In this document: positions 35,529-46,335 of the stretch, in pieces | How the letters are laid out: every line of letters starts with the position of its first letter | Numbering within the stretch: position 1 is the stretch's first letter | Assembly (NCBI RefSeq): GCF_014898055.3 | Contig: NW_023601322.1 | Span: 66,058,740 to 66,122,739, forward strand | Length of the DNA stretch: 64,000 nt | Source: Talpa occidentalis | Lineage: Eukaryota > Chordata > Mammalia > Eulipotyphla > Talpidae | Direction: 5' to 3' | Position numbers and translations under genes: made by a program | The notes under the pieces: generated by a model | Database searches by the model: none | The model's input: the letters and a program-made list of their open reading frames with translations, nothing else | What the model was told of the DNA's origin: nothing

Positions 35529-36640
35529 AAATGGCCCTTAGCAAATCACCTTGCCTCCCACCAGAACGACTTTGAAATACAATATCCCCTCCAGAATTCC
35601 CTTCAGATCATGTCAAATCGTTTCTGATGCATCTCTTTAAAAGGGGGAGGAGCATTTAATGGGTGCCATTTACATGCAGTCACCTCGGATTGCAATTCTC
35701 AGTATATCATGAGCTGAACTTCCTGAATGAGAGGCAGCAGGGAAGGAGCAAGATGGATATATAAAGGGAGGTGGAATGAAGGGGACACATGTGAAAAGGT
35801 ACTTGGAGGACAGACATGTAGAGACACTTGAAAGAGACACATGGGGAGGTCCTTGGCAGAAACAATGGCAGCTGTTATCTTGACTTCATGGTAGATTAAT
35901 TGGTATATTTTGAATCTTGAGTCACTTTCTGTCCCAGCTCTCTGGGACATGCCTAAACTCTTTCTTGTGGTTCCCACCAGTAGGTAACTTAGATTTGTGG
36001 CAAGATTTCAGGCCTCAGGGGCCCCACTTCTGGCTAAGCCTGTTTGGCTGGGCATTTGCCCACAAGTGGATGGGTTGGTGATTTTCAGAGTGTTATTAGG
36101 AATATCCTTTCTACTTTATATGCACACCAATTCTATTAAAAATCTTTCACACTAAGAGCCTGCTTTCTTTGCCTTTGTGTGTACAGATGGTCGGACCCCT
36201 TTAAGAGCAAGCACCCCTTAACAGTTTGGGGTCCCTAGGCACCCCTTAGTCATGCACTAACAAATTCACCATTCAAGGTGACTGACCTGATTCAACACTT
36301 AGTTGGCTCTCTCCTTTCTTGCTTCTCTTGCTTCTCCCTCTCCCTTCTGCTGTTTCAGGACCCTACCCTGGGATACCTAGATATTCACACCACATCTACA
36401 GGGGTCAGCTGCTACTCACCCTGGCCTGTCCAACCATGTGGAGACACAGGTCCAATGTTGCCAGATATTACTATTTTCAACACAGTCTAGATATGCACAT
36501 CTTTAAAGTTTCACTGACAATTTTAAGATATCAGCAATTTAATCTTAAAAAAAACTTAACACTATAGAGTCCAAACTGGAAACATTTGTAAATCAAGTCC
36601 ACCAAACTCAGATCTCAGCTTCTAAGTATCCAGTGCCTCA
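35529..36640. other. No gene recognised
   Basis: Unique sequence after the direct duplication. Pyrimidine-rich at 36,300-36,360. Confidence 0.5.
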
Positions 36641-37090
36641 TATGTGCTAATACACTGGTCTCTAATATGCTGATCTGCATGGATCATCTCACATAATTCT
36701 ATTTATTTATTTATCTATTTATGCATAGAAGAACTGGGGTGTAGGCCAGAGGTGTGGGGGTGAGAGGATTCACCAGAATGGGGACCAGAATAGGCAGATC
36801 TACTGAAATACATTGCTGAGGGGAGCTGTGGGCAAGACAGGAAACGTCTGCTGCGTCATGTGGGTTAGCTCTCTGGCCAGGATCAAACTCAGGCCTTAGC
36901 CATGATAGCACTGAGACTTTACCCTTAGGCCACGAGGGAGGTCCCTCATATAAATCTCATGATATATCTTGAAATGGGCATTATTATCTCCGTTTTACAG
37001 AAGAGGAAACTGAGCTAAAGAGAGGTTAAATAACTTGCTTAAGGTTATACTCTATCTGACAGCAAAGTCTATTCTCTGCACTACCTTCTC
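36640..37090 (-). mobile_element. MIR, split by SINE
   Basis: Reverse MIR on both sides of the SINE at 36,701-36,944. 'ttatctccgttttacagaag' then 'aggttaaataacttgcttaa' on the right. Confidence 0.6.
36701..36944 (-). mobile_element. tRNA-derived SINE, older subfamily
   Basis: Short diverged reverse copy splitting a MIR. Flanks CTCACATAATTCT / CTCATATAAATCT. Confidence 0.82.
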
Positions 37091-37189
37091 TTCTGTCTTT
37101 AAGCTTCCCCCTGGAAAGAAATCAGAAACCTAGTCACCCACCACAGGGATAGGAGGGAAGGAGGGGGGAGCAGTGTTAAGCATAATGGG

Positions 37190-37380
37190 GATTAAAGCAT
37201 TATCCTTAACGGTGAAAAACTGGAAACAGCACAAATGCCTCAAAGGAGAAAACAGTTCCAGAAATGATGGTTCAGGGAATCTTAAGTTAATTTAAACTAT
37301 AATTAGGAAGACTATTGAAGATTGGAAAGTGTTTATAATAGAAATCTGGGTAGTGGGAAATACAGTCACAAAAATTGTAT
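37190..37380 (+). mobile_element. Old L1M fragment
   Basis: Includes 'gtgaaaaactggaaacagca', a common ancient L1 phrase, followed by diverged 3' sequence. Confidence 0.4.
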
Positions 37381-37664
37381 CTATCACTAAGTTTGCAGAC
37401 TTTAGATGGAATCAGATCTGGGTTTGAATGCCATTTCTATCAACGGGGCACATACATGACATCTTTGAGCTTCGGTCTCTGCATCAAAGTAATGGGACTG
37501 ATAATTCCTTCCTCCTAGGGTTATTGTGAGGATTCCTCGAAAAAAACATGAAAGGTTGGGCACAACCCAGGCCCCTAGTGAGAGAGTTCACATCAAGAGC
37601 ATATGTGAAATATGTGCAAGATAAAGATGAGAATGGACTCCAGGCAAACGGGCAGGTTCTTTTA

Positions 37665-37964
37665 TTTATTTATTAAATTTAAAACCTTTTTTTAAAAAGA
37701 TTTATTTATTTATTTGTACAAGCACTGGGTACCATCAGAAACGCAGGAGGGTGAGAGAATTCACCGAGCCAGAGCGGGGAACAGAACAGGCAGAAGGACA
37801 GAAGTACACTGCTGAGGGGAGCAGCGGGCGGCAGGAGAGGCCTGCGCACCATGTGGGACCCTCCTCTGGTGGCCGGGGAGCAGCTGGGGATCAAAACGGT
37901 GCTGCAGAGGTTGCGGGCAGCTTCGCAACCCAGCGCTCAACAACTGCGCCACTGGGGAGGCCCA
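37665..37964 (-). mobile_element. tRNA-derived SINE, young subfamily
   Basis: Reverse copy with perfect GGGCAGGTTCTTTTA target duplications (37,650-37,664 and 37,965-37,979). Includes the CCTCTGGTGGCCGG block, the complement of CCGGCCACCAGAGG. Confidence 0.92.
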
Positions 37965-38197
37965 GGGCAGGTTCTTTTAGAGACAAGAGGATGGGTGGCT
38001 TTTGTTTAGTTCCATTTAAGATTGTTATAATATCTTAACAAAATATACAAACATAAACAGAACTTTCGGCTAGAATAATACAATTAAATAGTTTCTCTAA
38101 TCCATAACCCTGCCCTTCTCAGTCATGCTGCCTAGTGCTGCTCCTATAGGTATGAGGCCTGCTCTTAGTACAATTTATTAAAAAAAATTAGAAAACT

Positions 38198-38456
38198 GGG
38201 CCTCCCCTGGTGGTGCAGGCAGTTGAGCACCACGCTCTGAAGCTGTCCGCAGCCTCTGCAGCACTGGTTCAATCCCAGCCAGCGAGGGTCCCACATGGCG
38301 CAGCAGACCTCATCTGTTGCACCCGCTGCTCCCCTCAGCAGTGTATTTCATCAGTCTGCCTGTTCTGTTCCCCGCTGTCTCTGGTGAATCTGATCACCCT
38401 CCCACGAATCTGGCCTATACCCCGGTTCTTATACGGATAAATAAATAAATCTTTTT
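38198..38456 (+). mobile_element. tRNA-derived SINE, intermediate subfamily
   Basis: Head GGGCCTCCCCTGGTGGTGCA, tail ATAAATAAATAAATCTTTTT. Flanks AAAAAAATTAGAAAA on both sides. Confidence 0.88.
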
Positions 38457-39224
38457 AAAAAATTAGAAAAATATGGAACCTCTGCATCGTTCCCACCCCA
38501 AGTCTAAGCAATTCTTCAGCCTCATCTGTCATCTGTTTTCTTAATGAAATCTTCCACATCAAAGGGAGCGGTGAGGAAGTAAAGTTGGAGGATGAAGGGC
38601 ACATTCATGATTTGAAAACATAATAATTAACGTTTTGAATAAATGCTTAGGGGTGCTCTCAGAGCTTTTGCACCTTGCTCCAAGAACCTTCATACACCCT
38701 CTGAAAACTGTGAGGCTGTCCAACAGGGTGTCACTCCCCCTTAAAAGCACATTTATTCTGTGAAATGTGGACTCAGCCTGTGGGTCCCCACTGCCTGGGC
38801 TTAGGAACTGGGCAGGGAGTTTGCAGTAGGTGGGGTGTGTTCTATCAGAGGCAGATGACTAGGGCAGGACTTGACTATTTTCATTTATAGGGAATTAACA
38901 AAGAGAGCAGATGAGTCTGAAACAGAGAAGCCAAGGTTAAGGTGAGGAGAAAGAAGGAACCAAAGGGGGACCCTCCCAGGGTTCCGTGTCACTGAACCAC
39001 AATGTGAGGACCACAAGACAGCAGACATTTGTCTGGTCATGCTCGGCAGTTCCCAGAATAAACTCCTAGAGGACTGAGATGGCATCTACTGTGCGAAAGA
39101 ACCTAAATGCCTAAGATGGAAAGAGCTTCATCAAAACTTCATCTAATTAGTAGGAATGCAGTAATCTAGGGACCCTCTCTACCCCCACCCCCTCTCCTTT
39201 ACCCAGCAGAGCCCTCTTAGCTCT
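38457..39224. other. No gene recognised
   Basis: Unique sequence. No repeat or exon called. Confidence 0.5.
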
Positions 39225-39436
39225 CCAATAATAACCGTTCACATTACTAAGGGCCTCTGCCTGCCAGGCACTGTACTAGACACTCCGTTCTCTTATTTCA
39301 CTTTTCCAGCAACCTAGGTACTTATTGCATCTTACAAATGAGGAAAACGAGGCTCAGAGAAGGTTTTGTGATTTGCAAAAACACCAAGCCCAGATCTGTC
39401 TGAACCCAGAGTCCATGATCTCAACTACTATACACT
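39225..39436 (-). mobile_element. MIR
   Basis: Near full-length reverse MIR: 'ccaggcactgtactagacac', 'aatgaggaaaacgaggctca', then 'aacccagagtccatgatctc' at the tRNA end. Confidence 0.65.
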
Positions 39437-40094
39437 CTTCTCATTTCTTCTTCCTTTCTTCTCTGCATTTGCCAAAGGCTTTCTAATGCCCTGTGGCTCA
39501 CCTCAGATCAGATTCTGTATCTTCTGGGGGCTTTGAGGCTACTCAGAAGACTGACCTCAGATAAGAAAGGCCCTCAGGTGGAGGAGTTACTGTTTATGAG
39601 ATTTCTCAAGAACAGGAAACTTCCAGGGCTGCCTGCAATAAATCCAAACCTTCCTTCCTTTGTGATTTCACCCAGGGAGGAACACTCTAGGATGACTCAT
39701 CTCTAGGCCTGCAGGAGATCTCCTCTGGAGACTGGAGGTGACCTTGGCCAGGCACTCACATCCTGTGCCTGTTTTCCCGTTTGTTAAGTGGGCAGCCCCA
39801 GTCCCTGCCAGGCTTGTTGTGGAATATAAGTGAACAAAAAGCATGTCGAAAATAAAATTTAAAAGAGAATGAAAACTACTGACAATCGTCTCACTCCCAC
39901 CTACATCCCACTCAGCAAACCATTATCTAAATCCTCTCTGATCCTATTGCCGGGAGTTCACTTGCACTGCTGCCTTTTCCGTGCAGAGGCAAACTGTGAC
40001 TACTGCAAAAGCAAAGGTGACATGGATAATGATCCTTCTATTCCACCTGAATCAGTCACTCCTTCCTCGGCTCCCCATCAGCCTATAAGCACAT

Positions 40095-40290
40095 AATACT
40101 AACGACAGCTAACATTCACCAAGCCCTAATTAGGGATGTATTATTGGTCTCATTCAATCCCTTTATAAGAGTCTGTGACTAGCCCCACTTTACAGATCAG
40201 AAAAATGAGGTTTTGATCAATTCATTACAGAAACTTAAAGGCTGCACAGCTAATAGGTGTCAAAACCCACAGTCCAAATAGGCTTTGTCA
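40095..40290 (-). mobile_element. MIR
   Basis: Reverse MIR: 'ctagccccactttacagatc', 'ggctgcacagctaataggtg', 'aaacccacagtccaaatagg'. Confidence 0.6.
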
Positions 40291-40359
40291 GGCTGCTTTC
40301 ACTTCTTTTATAATTACAAGCCCCAGTGCTCTTTAGCCACCTTCCCCACGTTCTCTTCA

Positions 40360-40545
40360 AAGTCCTTATGCTCTTTAATAATGAATTTACTGCTCTGTTC
40401 CTCCCCCAAGGGTAGATGGCAAATTTACAGGGTGGGTTTTTTGTTTTTTTGGTATTTTTCCATTGCTGTGTCCCCTCAGTACTGAGAACAATGACTGACA
40501 CACAGTAGGTACTCAGTAAATATTTACCGAACAAATAAAGTTGGC
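40360..40545 (+). mobile_element. L2 3' end
   Basis: Contains 'acacagtaggtactcagtaa' followed by ATATTTACCGAACAAATAAA, the L2 terminal motif. Confidence 0.5.
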
Positions 40546-40959
40546 TAAAAGGTCTCATCAGCTTTGTTGTTTTGTTTTTTTAACTAGCCTTCTACTAAAT
40601 TGTAAACGTTGAGAGTATTTCATGCATCTCTATGTGCCCTATCCTATACCCCATTCAGGGTCTAGAATGACACTGAGAATAGAGTAAAAAATTCAATGAG
40701 TATTTGGGGACAGGACTTAACTCTTTCTATTTGGTGCTGAGAGCAGTCATCTGCTTGTGGTTTTCCTCTGTGCACTGGAGTTCAGTTTCCCTGGTCCTTC
40801 TCCAGGGTGGATAGGCAGGCTTGGCAGCCTGAAGCCAAGGTGCACCCCCCTGGGCTTCTGTTTGCCATGTTCCTGACTCATCTTGTCTGGACTAGGAGCA
40901 AGGATTCAGAACACAGCTTCAAACCTTCTTCTGAGCAGCAGGCTGAGCGGATGCTGTAA

Positions 40960-41170
40960 ATGATACACAAGAAAGAAAGGATCTAATTAAATAGAGTAGG
41001 TGATAGTGTAAGGAAGAAAAAGCAAGCAAGTGGCAATTTGGATATCTGCCTGCAAATAAAAGAGATGGCTGTCGTTTTCTCCTCTGGCTCCTGTTTGCCC
41101 TATAAATCTCAGTTCACTAATCTAAGCGTTTAATTATCGCTGTATAATACAACACACTGAGTTGGGCCCA
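40960..41170. promoter_or_regulatory. Candidate repeat-free regulatory segment
   Basis: A repeat-free stretch with homeodomain-type cores TCTAATTAAAT (about 40,981) and GTTTAATTATCGC (about 41,129). Low-confidence guess at an enhancer-like element, based only on motif type and absence of repeats. Confidence 0.2.
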
Positions 41171-41497
41171 TCGTGGGGAAATGAAAGCTAAGGAGCTGGG
41201 CAGAGTGATCGGACTACCCCATTCTCTCATTTCCCCTGTTCACACTAATCAGAAGGTGTTTTTCCTCTTCTGCCATAAACACAACGTGGGGTTTTCCAGC
41301 AGCAAACATATTACCTTCTTCCACTCACAAAATAGAACTTCAGGACCTGAACGCTTTTCCCAAAATTATGCAACTCAGGGGCCAAGAGTCACCTTGGCCA
41401 CTGTTGAAGCTTCATCCCCAAGAAAGCCAAAGAACCTGGTCATGGTGAAACAACAGCTCCCAAAGTTGAGTCCTCAATTGGGAAAAAGCATGACTAG

Positions 41498-41657
41498 CAT
41501 TTGAATTGCACTGCTGCCTCTAGCTGTGTGGCCTGGGGCAAGACACTTAACCTCTCTGAGTCTTGGCTTCATCAAATAAAATTCAATGATAACAGGATTA
41601 AATATATACCATAAAGCACTTAGCACAGTGTCTGACAAACTGTAAGTACTAATCAGC
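41498..41657 (+). mobile_element. MIR
   Basis: 'tagctgtgtggcctggggca', 'agacacttaacctctctgag', then 'aaagcacttagcacagtgtc'. A good MIR core and 3' region. Confidence 0.65.
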
Positions 41658-41689
41658 ATACTGCCATCCCTGGGTCTTTCTTTGTCATT

Positions 41690-42050
41690 CTAACTGCCTA
41701 AAGCAAACTTCCAGAAAGCTGCATGGTTCACTTACTCCTTCCCTTCTTTCTCAAATGCCACCTTATCAGTGAGCCTTCTCTTACCACCTTAAATAAAATA
41801 ACATAAAATACTAGGCCTTCCTCTCATACAAACTACAGACACACTCATGCTCTTCATTTTTGTTCACAGCATTGATATATATGTATGAATGTGCATATAT
41901 GTTAATATTTTTACATATTTTTTGGTTTCCATCACCTGAAAGGTAAACTCCAAGAAGGCAAAACTTTCGTTTTATTGACTGTTGTCTCTCCAGCACCTAT
42001 AACAGGTACCTGAATATTTCATGAAAATTAACTGAATGAATGAATAGAAA
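41690..42050 (+). mobile_element. L2 3' end
   Basis: Ends with 'ctccaagaaggcaaaacttt' followed by 'ctccagcacctataacaggt' and the terminal TGAATGAATGA. This is the diagnostic order of the L2 3' UTR. Confidence 0.6.
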
Positions 42051-42539
42051 CTATTCTTCAAATGCTAATGACTAGAAGGGCCATTGGAGACCACATAGAC
42101 CACAGCTCTTCACAGGATAGGAATTAAAGCCAAGAGATAGCAGGGCAGGGGTCCCTGCCTCCTGGTGTCCTATTCTGCCCTGAGCTGGCCTACTCAGTCA
42201 GCATGCTGGGGATGGAAACAATTAAGCAGATGGCTCTCCCTCCCAAGTGCTGGGACCCGGATGCCCCCGTGACTGGCAATCTATAAAAGCAAAAAGGACA
42301 GGTGGAGATACGGCAGCCGCTCTGGAAATCCATCAACAAATGTGCTCAGAGTTGAGGAACTGCAGACAGCTGCAGCACAAAGGAGCCAAAGGCCACTGTA
42401 TTTCTCCCTTATAATCCACCAGCATCTAGGACCCTTTTGGCTCTCCTTACTGACTGAAGGCAAGCACTGCAGTCTCATGTCTGGGGCACCTGGATGATTG
42501 CCTTTTGCACAGAGGGGCCTCTGTAAGGAGGATGCGGAC

Positions 42540-42682
42540 CCCAGCTCCACCATCTAGGTGTATAATCTCTCTGGGTACCAACTTCTTATCTCTTTGGGTC
42601 CTTCTTAGCATCAAATGAGAAAACATATATATAGCACCTGGTACCACTGGCACAGAGCAGGCACATTATCATTAACTGCTCT
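42540..42682 (+). mobile_element. MIR fragment
   Basis: 'tatatatagcacctggtacc' and 'ggcacagagcaggcacatta', the MIR 3' region. Confidence 0.5.
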
Positions 42683-42689
42683 ACATGAC

Positions 42690-43160
42690 ATGGCTGATAT
42701 CCAAACGCAGCCCTTCCTCCCCCACCAAGCCATCTCTTACCCTCCCCCTTAGGAGCTTAGAATCAGAATCTGAAGTGTTGAAAATGAAGGAGGCTGTTCA
42801 GTCTCAGGAATCAAGCACCAGATAATTGTTGTAAAGCATCCCATTTTCCCATTCAAGAAAAAGAGAAATAACTCAGAACTCCACACCAGGACCCTTTCTG
42901 CCTCTGAGCCACACAGGATCTTGCTCATTCGGCCCCGAAAGGGAAGATTCCTGTCTGGGAATGTCAGCCAGTCAAGTTCTCTTTTCCCAGAAAGTGGGAT
43001 CTGGCGCAGAGATTCTCTGTGGTTGAGATGACCAAAAAAAAAACCAAAAAAACAAACAAAAAACCCAACAACAAAGAGACACTGTGCTCCCTTTGCTACC
43101 CACTACCTGTCCCCCTAACCTTACAGTCAGATTTAAATTACTAAAGAGGGACACTAGTAC
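42690..43160. other. No gene recognised
   Basis: Unique sequence with an A/C-rich simple stretch at 43,033-43,076. Confidence 0.5.
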
Positions 43161-43164
43161 TCAG

Positions 43165-43350
43165 TAAGTGGTAAGGGAGTGCTGTCACGTGCCTGACACT
43201 GTGTGAGCTGCTCCAGTTCCTCAACCTCTCTGAACCTCAGTACTCTAATCCAAACAAGGCAATAGCCCAATCTCACGGGATTATTATAAAGAATACTTGA
43301 GAGAATATGGCTAAGCAAAGGGCTTGGGACATTAGCTGCTGCTTTGAATA
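43165..43350 (+). mobile_element. MIR
   Basis: 'cctcaacctctctgaacctc' and 'cacgggattattataaagaa' in MIR order. About 430 bp before the poly-G tract at the CpG island edge. Confidence 0.5.
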
Positions 43351-43779
43351 TTCAAGCCAAGAATCCTACTGCAGCCAACGCCAGAATCATAAGCATTAAT
43401 TGCTCCAAAAGAACACTCTGTACAGCAAAGGCAGCCCTTCCCTAGACCACAGACCAGACTCGACCACTCCGCCATGGGCCGCAGGTTGGGAGCAAACATT
43501 AACCCCACCAGAGGCTTTCAGAAATCATTGCGGGGGAGTGTCAGAAGAGGTAAGGGTGCAGAAAGGTACAGGTGGAACTGAGACCCAGGCGATGCCTGAA
43601 AGAGGAGTGCTCGGCTGGAAGTGGCGGATGAAGTAATTGTTGCTTTGGACTTCTCAATGGAAACCTTTGATGATCTGGAATTTTTACAACGTTCCGGTGG
43701 CAGTATCTCTCAGTGGTTACAAACGTAATCTCTGGAGATCTCTGGAGTGACCCAAACTTAAGTAGGATGTGCCAAGAGC

Positions 43780-43781
<2 letters not shown>

Positions 43782-43815
<34 letters not shown>

Positions 43816-43822
43816 GGGGGGG
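43782..43822 (+). repeat. Poly-G tract (G33-A-G7)
   Basis: An uninterrupted run of 33 guanines (43,782-43,814), one A, then seven more G. It can form a G-quadruplex on the + strand and an i-motif on the C-rich strand. Its length is probably polymorphic and hard to sequence accurately. It borders the upstream edge of the CpG island. Confidence 0.9.
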
Positions 43823-43928
43823 ATGTGAGTAGGGCTAGGAGTGGGGATTCCAGGAGCTGGAGACTTTCCGCTACTCACACAACCTCCACCCCCGCCCCCC
43901 CACCCCGCCTCAGTCTCCCTTCCCCCAA

Positions 43929-43998
43929 CACACACGTGCGCGCGCGCACGCGCGCACACACTCACACACACACTCTCACACTCACACACACACACACT
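43929..43998. repeat. Alternating CA/CG tract (Z-DNA-prone)
   Basis: Alternating pyrimidine-purine sequence that begins with CACACGTGCGCG steps and continues as CA repeats broken by CT. It sits about 100 bp after the poly-G run and about 100 bp before the dense CpG core. Alternating CG/CA is the classic Z-DNA-forming pattern. Confidence 0.8.
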
Positions 43999-44192
43999 CT
44001 GGAGCCCATGGCTACTGCCTCAGCAAGGATGTTATGAGGCCAAATCCAGCGCCTGAGTGAAGGTCTTTTTAGCCCGAGGAGGGAAATGCCCAAGGAGGGC
44101 AGGACGGCGCGCAGGTCCACAACGGCCGAGGCCCCTTCTCCGCTGCAGCTGTTGAAAAAATACCCAGAAGAAAGCGGCTGGAACGCAACCCC

Positions 44193-44260
44193 GGGCGCGG
44201 CGGGGGCGGCGGGGGCGGCGGGGGCGGGGGCGGGGGCGGGGGGGGGGGGGGGGCGGGGGC
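44193..44260 (+). repeat. GGGGGC tandem tract with G17-19 run
   Basis: Irregular repeats of GGGGGC and GGC ending in a long G run. The tract carries many overlapping GC boxes (Sp1/KLF-type) and strong G-quadruplex potential. It could act as a promoter GC-box array, or it may be a simple expansion. Confidence 0.8.
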
Positions 44261-44410
44261 TGGTCCTCCCGCAGGCGCCCCCGAGCCGGCCGGGGAGCAG
44301 GCGCCCCGCGGGAGCGCTGAGGCCCCGCTGCGCCCGGCCGGGCGGGGGTGGCGGAGGCGGAAGCGGGGGCGGCCGGAGCGCGGTGGGGATGTTTAAAGGA
44401 AATTTACAAT

Positions 44411-44454
44411 CATTTCCTCTCTGTGGTTTGGTGACAAATCAACAACATCCTGTT
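44411..44454 (+). promoter_or_regulatory. ETS-RUNX-ETS motif cluster inside the CpG island
   Basis: Within an AT-richer 60-bp pocket of the island, three known transcription-factor cores lie close together. ATTTCCTCT at 44,412-44,420 is an ETS/PU.1-type GGAA core on the minus strand. TGTGGTTTG at 44,422-44,430 is a RUNX core on the + strand. ACATCCTGTT at 44,445-44,454 is an ETS-type AACAGGATGT on the minus strand. RUNX and ETS factors are known to cooperate at haematopoietic and some other promoters. The grouping is seen in the sequence; occupancy and function are inferred. Confidence 0.5.
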
Positions 44455-44536
44455 CTTTTGTGAGGCTCCGGGCGCCTGCGAGGCGGGGGCTGCGCTTCGG
44501 CTCTTAAAGGGACAGGCACAGCCCCCGCCCCTGCGG

Positions 44537-44572
44537 CTCCAAAAAAAATAAAATAAAATAAAAATACAGCCT
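44537..44572. other. A-rich AAATA insert in the CpG island
   Basis: A short run of AAAATA units interrupts the otherwise GC-rich island. It resembles a decayed poly-A tail or a simple repeat, and on the opposite strand it reads as a T-rich stretch. It is not a clear TATA box. Confidence 0.4.
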
Positions 44573-44850
44573 CCCCAAGGCGCCACCTCCGGGGGCGTGC
44601 GCGGCCGGAATGCGGGTCTGCAGCCTGAGCCGCCCGGGTCCGCGACCCAGATCGCGCCCCTCCCGCGGCGTCGCCCCCAGGACCGCGGAGACGGCGGCCG
44701 CGCACCCTCTGATGGAGGTCGCGGCCCGGGGCCATCTCCCGCGGGGGGCGGGGGGCGGGGGGCCCGGGGGCGCCGGCCCGAGGACTCCGCTCTCCACCCT
44801 AACTCCTGGGCTGAGACGACCTGGCTTCGGACCTCCTTGTAGTTTTTACC

Positions 44851-45618
44851 CCCTTCCCTATTTTTACCCCAATTCCCTCGCCTCGAGTTTTCCAGCCCCC
44901 AGAACTCTGTGGATTTATGGTTAAAATGTCGACGTATGCACACGAGGTTTGTAAAACGCTAGAGCAGAGAGGCTTCTAGAGCTGTAGAAGTAATGAGAAT
45001 CAGATGGCTAGGGCCAGAAAAATAAAAAAATACTCAACCTCTCTCCTGAGATTTCGTTCATTCAGTCATTTAAGGAGGGTTTTTTTCAATTAATTTATTA
45101 TTATTTTTTTTAATAAGCACGGGTCACCATTCTCAGCCCGGTAGAACAGGAACAAGACTAACAGGATTCATGTTCCCAGGTGGCTTAGATCCCTATAAAT
45201 AAATGAATGGTTCTCAGTCAATAAATGAAGGAACAGGATTGTTTCACATACTATCTATAGTTGCTGTAATCAAAGGGTCATATTCTAGAAAAGGGGCTTT
45301 TTATAAAGGGAGATCATCTCTCTGAAGACCAGACTTAAGACCCTAAGGGTGAAAAGTGCCAGCTCTAGGAAGAATTAGTCCAGGCATATAAGCAACATTA
45401 TCACCAAAGAGACAGGAAGTAGGCAGCACCCCTACACATCCCAGGACCACCTGAAGGGCACCCTTGGGGCAGATTCCTTCTTGAGGACAGCCTTGAAGTT
45501 TGGCATCCAGGATAAGAGAACCTATGGCCTCTACTCTGGCTATAGAATCAGACAAGGCGCTTCCCGAGTCTAGGCCACAGAGTTCCTCATCTGGAAAATG
45601 AGAACAGGGAACTACAGC
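44851..45618. other. No gene recognised downstream of the CpG island
   Basis: Composition drops abruptly to AT-rich. I see no convincing first exon with a splice donor, though a non-coding first exon cannot be excluded by eye. Confidence 0.4.
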
Positions 45619-46050
45619 CAGTTTTTCTCAACCCTGACTATGAATTAGAATTTCCCAGGGAGATATTTTAAAACACACATCCTACTACAGATCAAGGGAA
45701 TCAGAATCTCTGGTAATAGGACCTATGCACTAGCATTTTTTTTTTTAAGATTTATTTATGCATACAAGAACTGGGGTACAGGCCAGATGTGTGGGGGGTG
45801 AGAGGATTCACCAGAGACAAAATGGGGAGCAGAACAGGCAGATCTACTGAAATACACTGCTGAGGGGAGCAGCAGGCGGGTCAGGAGAGGTCTGCTGTGC
45901 CATGTGGGTCGCCCCCTAGTCGGGGATCAAACTCCTGCTGCAGTGGCTGCGGGATAGCTTCATAGGTTGCATCCTAACCCCTTACACCACCAGGGAGGCC
46001 CTGCACTAGCATTTTTTAAGGCATCATGTGAGTTGAGTGTGCAGCCAGCT
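45619..46050 (+). mobile_element. MER5-like hAT transposon, split by SINE
   Basis: Starts CAGTTTTTCTCAACCCTGAC and contains 'attagaatttcccagggaga' and 'aatcagaatctctggtaata', as in MER5. It is cut by the SINE at 45,742-46,001 and resumes with 'ggcatcatgtgagttgagtg'. Confidence 0.65.
45742..46001 (-). mobile_element. tRNA-derived SINE inside a MER5-like transposon
   Basis: Reverse copy with perfect TGCACTAGCATTTTTT target duplications (45,726-45,741 and 46,002-46,017). Confidence 0.9.
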
Positions 46051-46119
46051 AGCAATCATTTAGATGATCTCTAAAGTCTGCATTTAAAATGCAATGAGAG
46101 CTATTTGGATTAAGTATAA

Positions 46120-46335
46120 CGGTACATATCGCTGAGTGCTTAGCATCTACCATGTACTATACCAAATATGTTGTGTATGTATTTTATCTAATTTAACTTA
46201 CAGAGAAAACCCCCACCAAATTAGATAGTTACTGCCATTATCCCCATTTTACCATTGAGGAAACTGAGGCACAAAAAGGATATGAAATTTGGTCAAGAGC
46301 ACACAGGTAATAAGTAGTCTAGCTTGAATCTTCTA
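46120..46335 (-). mobile_element. MIR
   Basis: Reverse MIR: 'tgagtgcttagcatctacca', 'ttatccccattttaccattg', 'aggaaactgaggcacaaaaa'. Confidence 0.65.

Larger units (their letters stand above)
43782..44850. promoter_or_regulatory. CpG island, probable TATA-less promoter
   Basis: This is the only long CpG-dense, GC-rich block in the window. It contains repeated GC boxes of the GGGGCGGGG type around 44,195-44,262, dense CGG/CGC from about 44,095 to 44,800, and no interspersed repeat inside the core. Such islands usually mark promoters or first exons of widely or developmentally expressed genes. Open frames cross it on both strands, but they are low-complexity Gly/Ala/Pro/Arg products of GC-rich DNA. 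None resembles a protein I know, so I call no exon. Direction of transcription is unresolved. The upstream edge has a G run and a CA/CG tract, and the core holds an ETS/RUNX motif group. It could also be an alternative promoter or an orphan intragenic island. Confidence 0.75.

Noticed and set aside
43717..43995. 92-residue minus frame with poly-Pro and poly-Gly
   Set aside because: Translation of the poly-G and CA/CG repeats.
44086..44463. 125-residue open frame across the CpG island
   Set aside because: Gly/Ala/Pro-rich product of GC-rich DNA. Overlapping frames exist on both strands, and there is no recognisable domain or convincing splice donor.
44410..44943. 177-residue minus-strand open frame
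   Set aside because: Longest frame here, but it is a composition effect of the island (Arg/Pro/Gly-rich) and crosses the A-rich insert. No known protein recognised.
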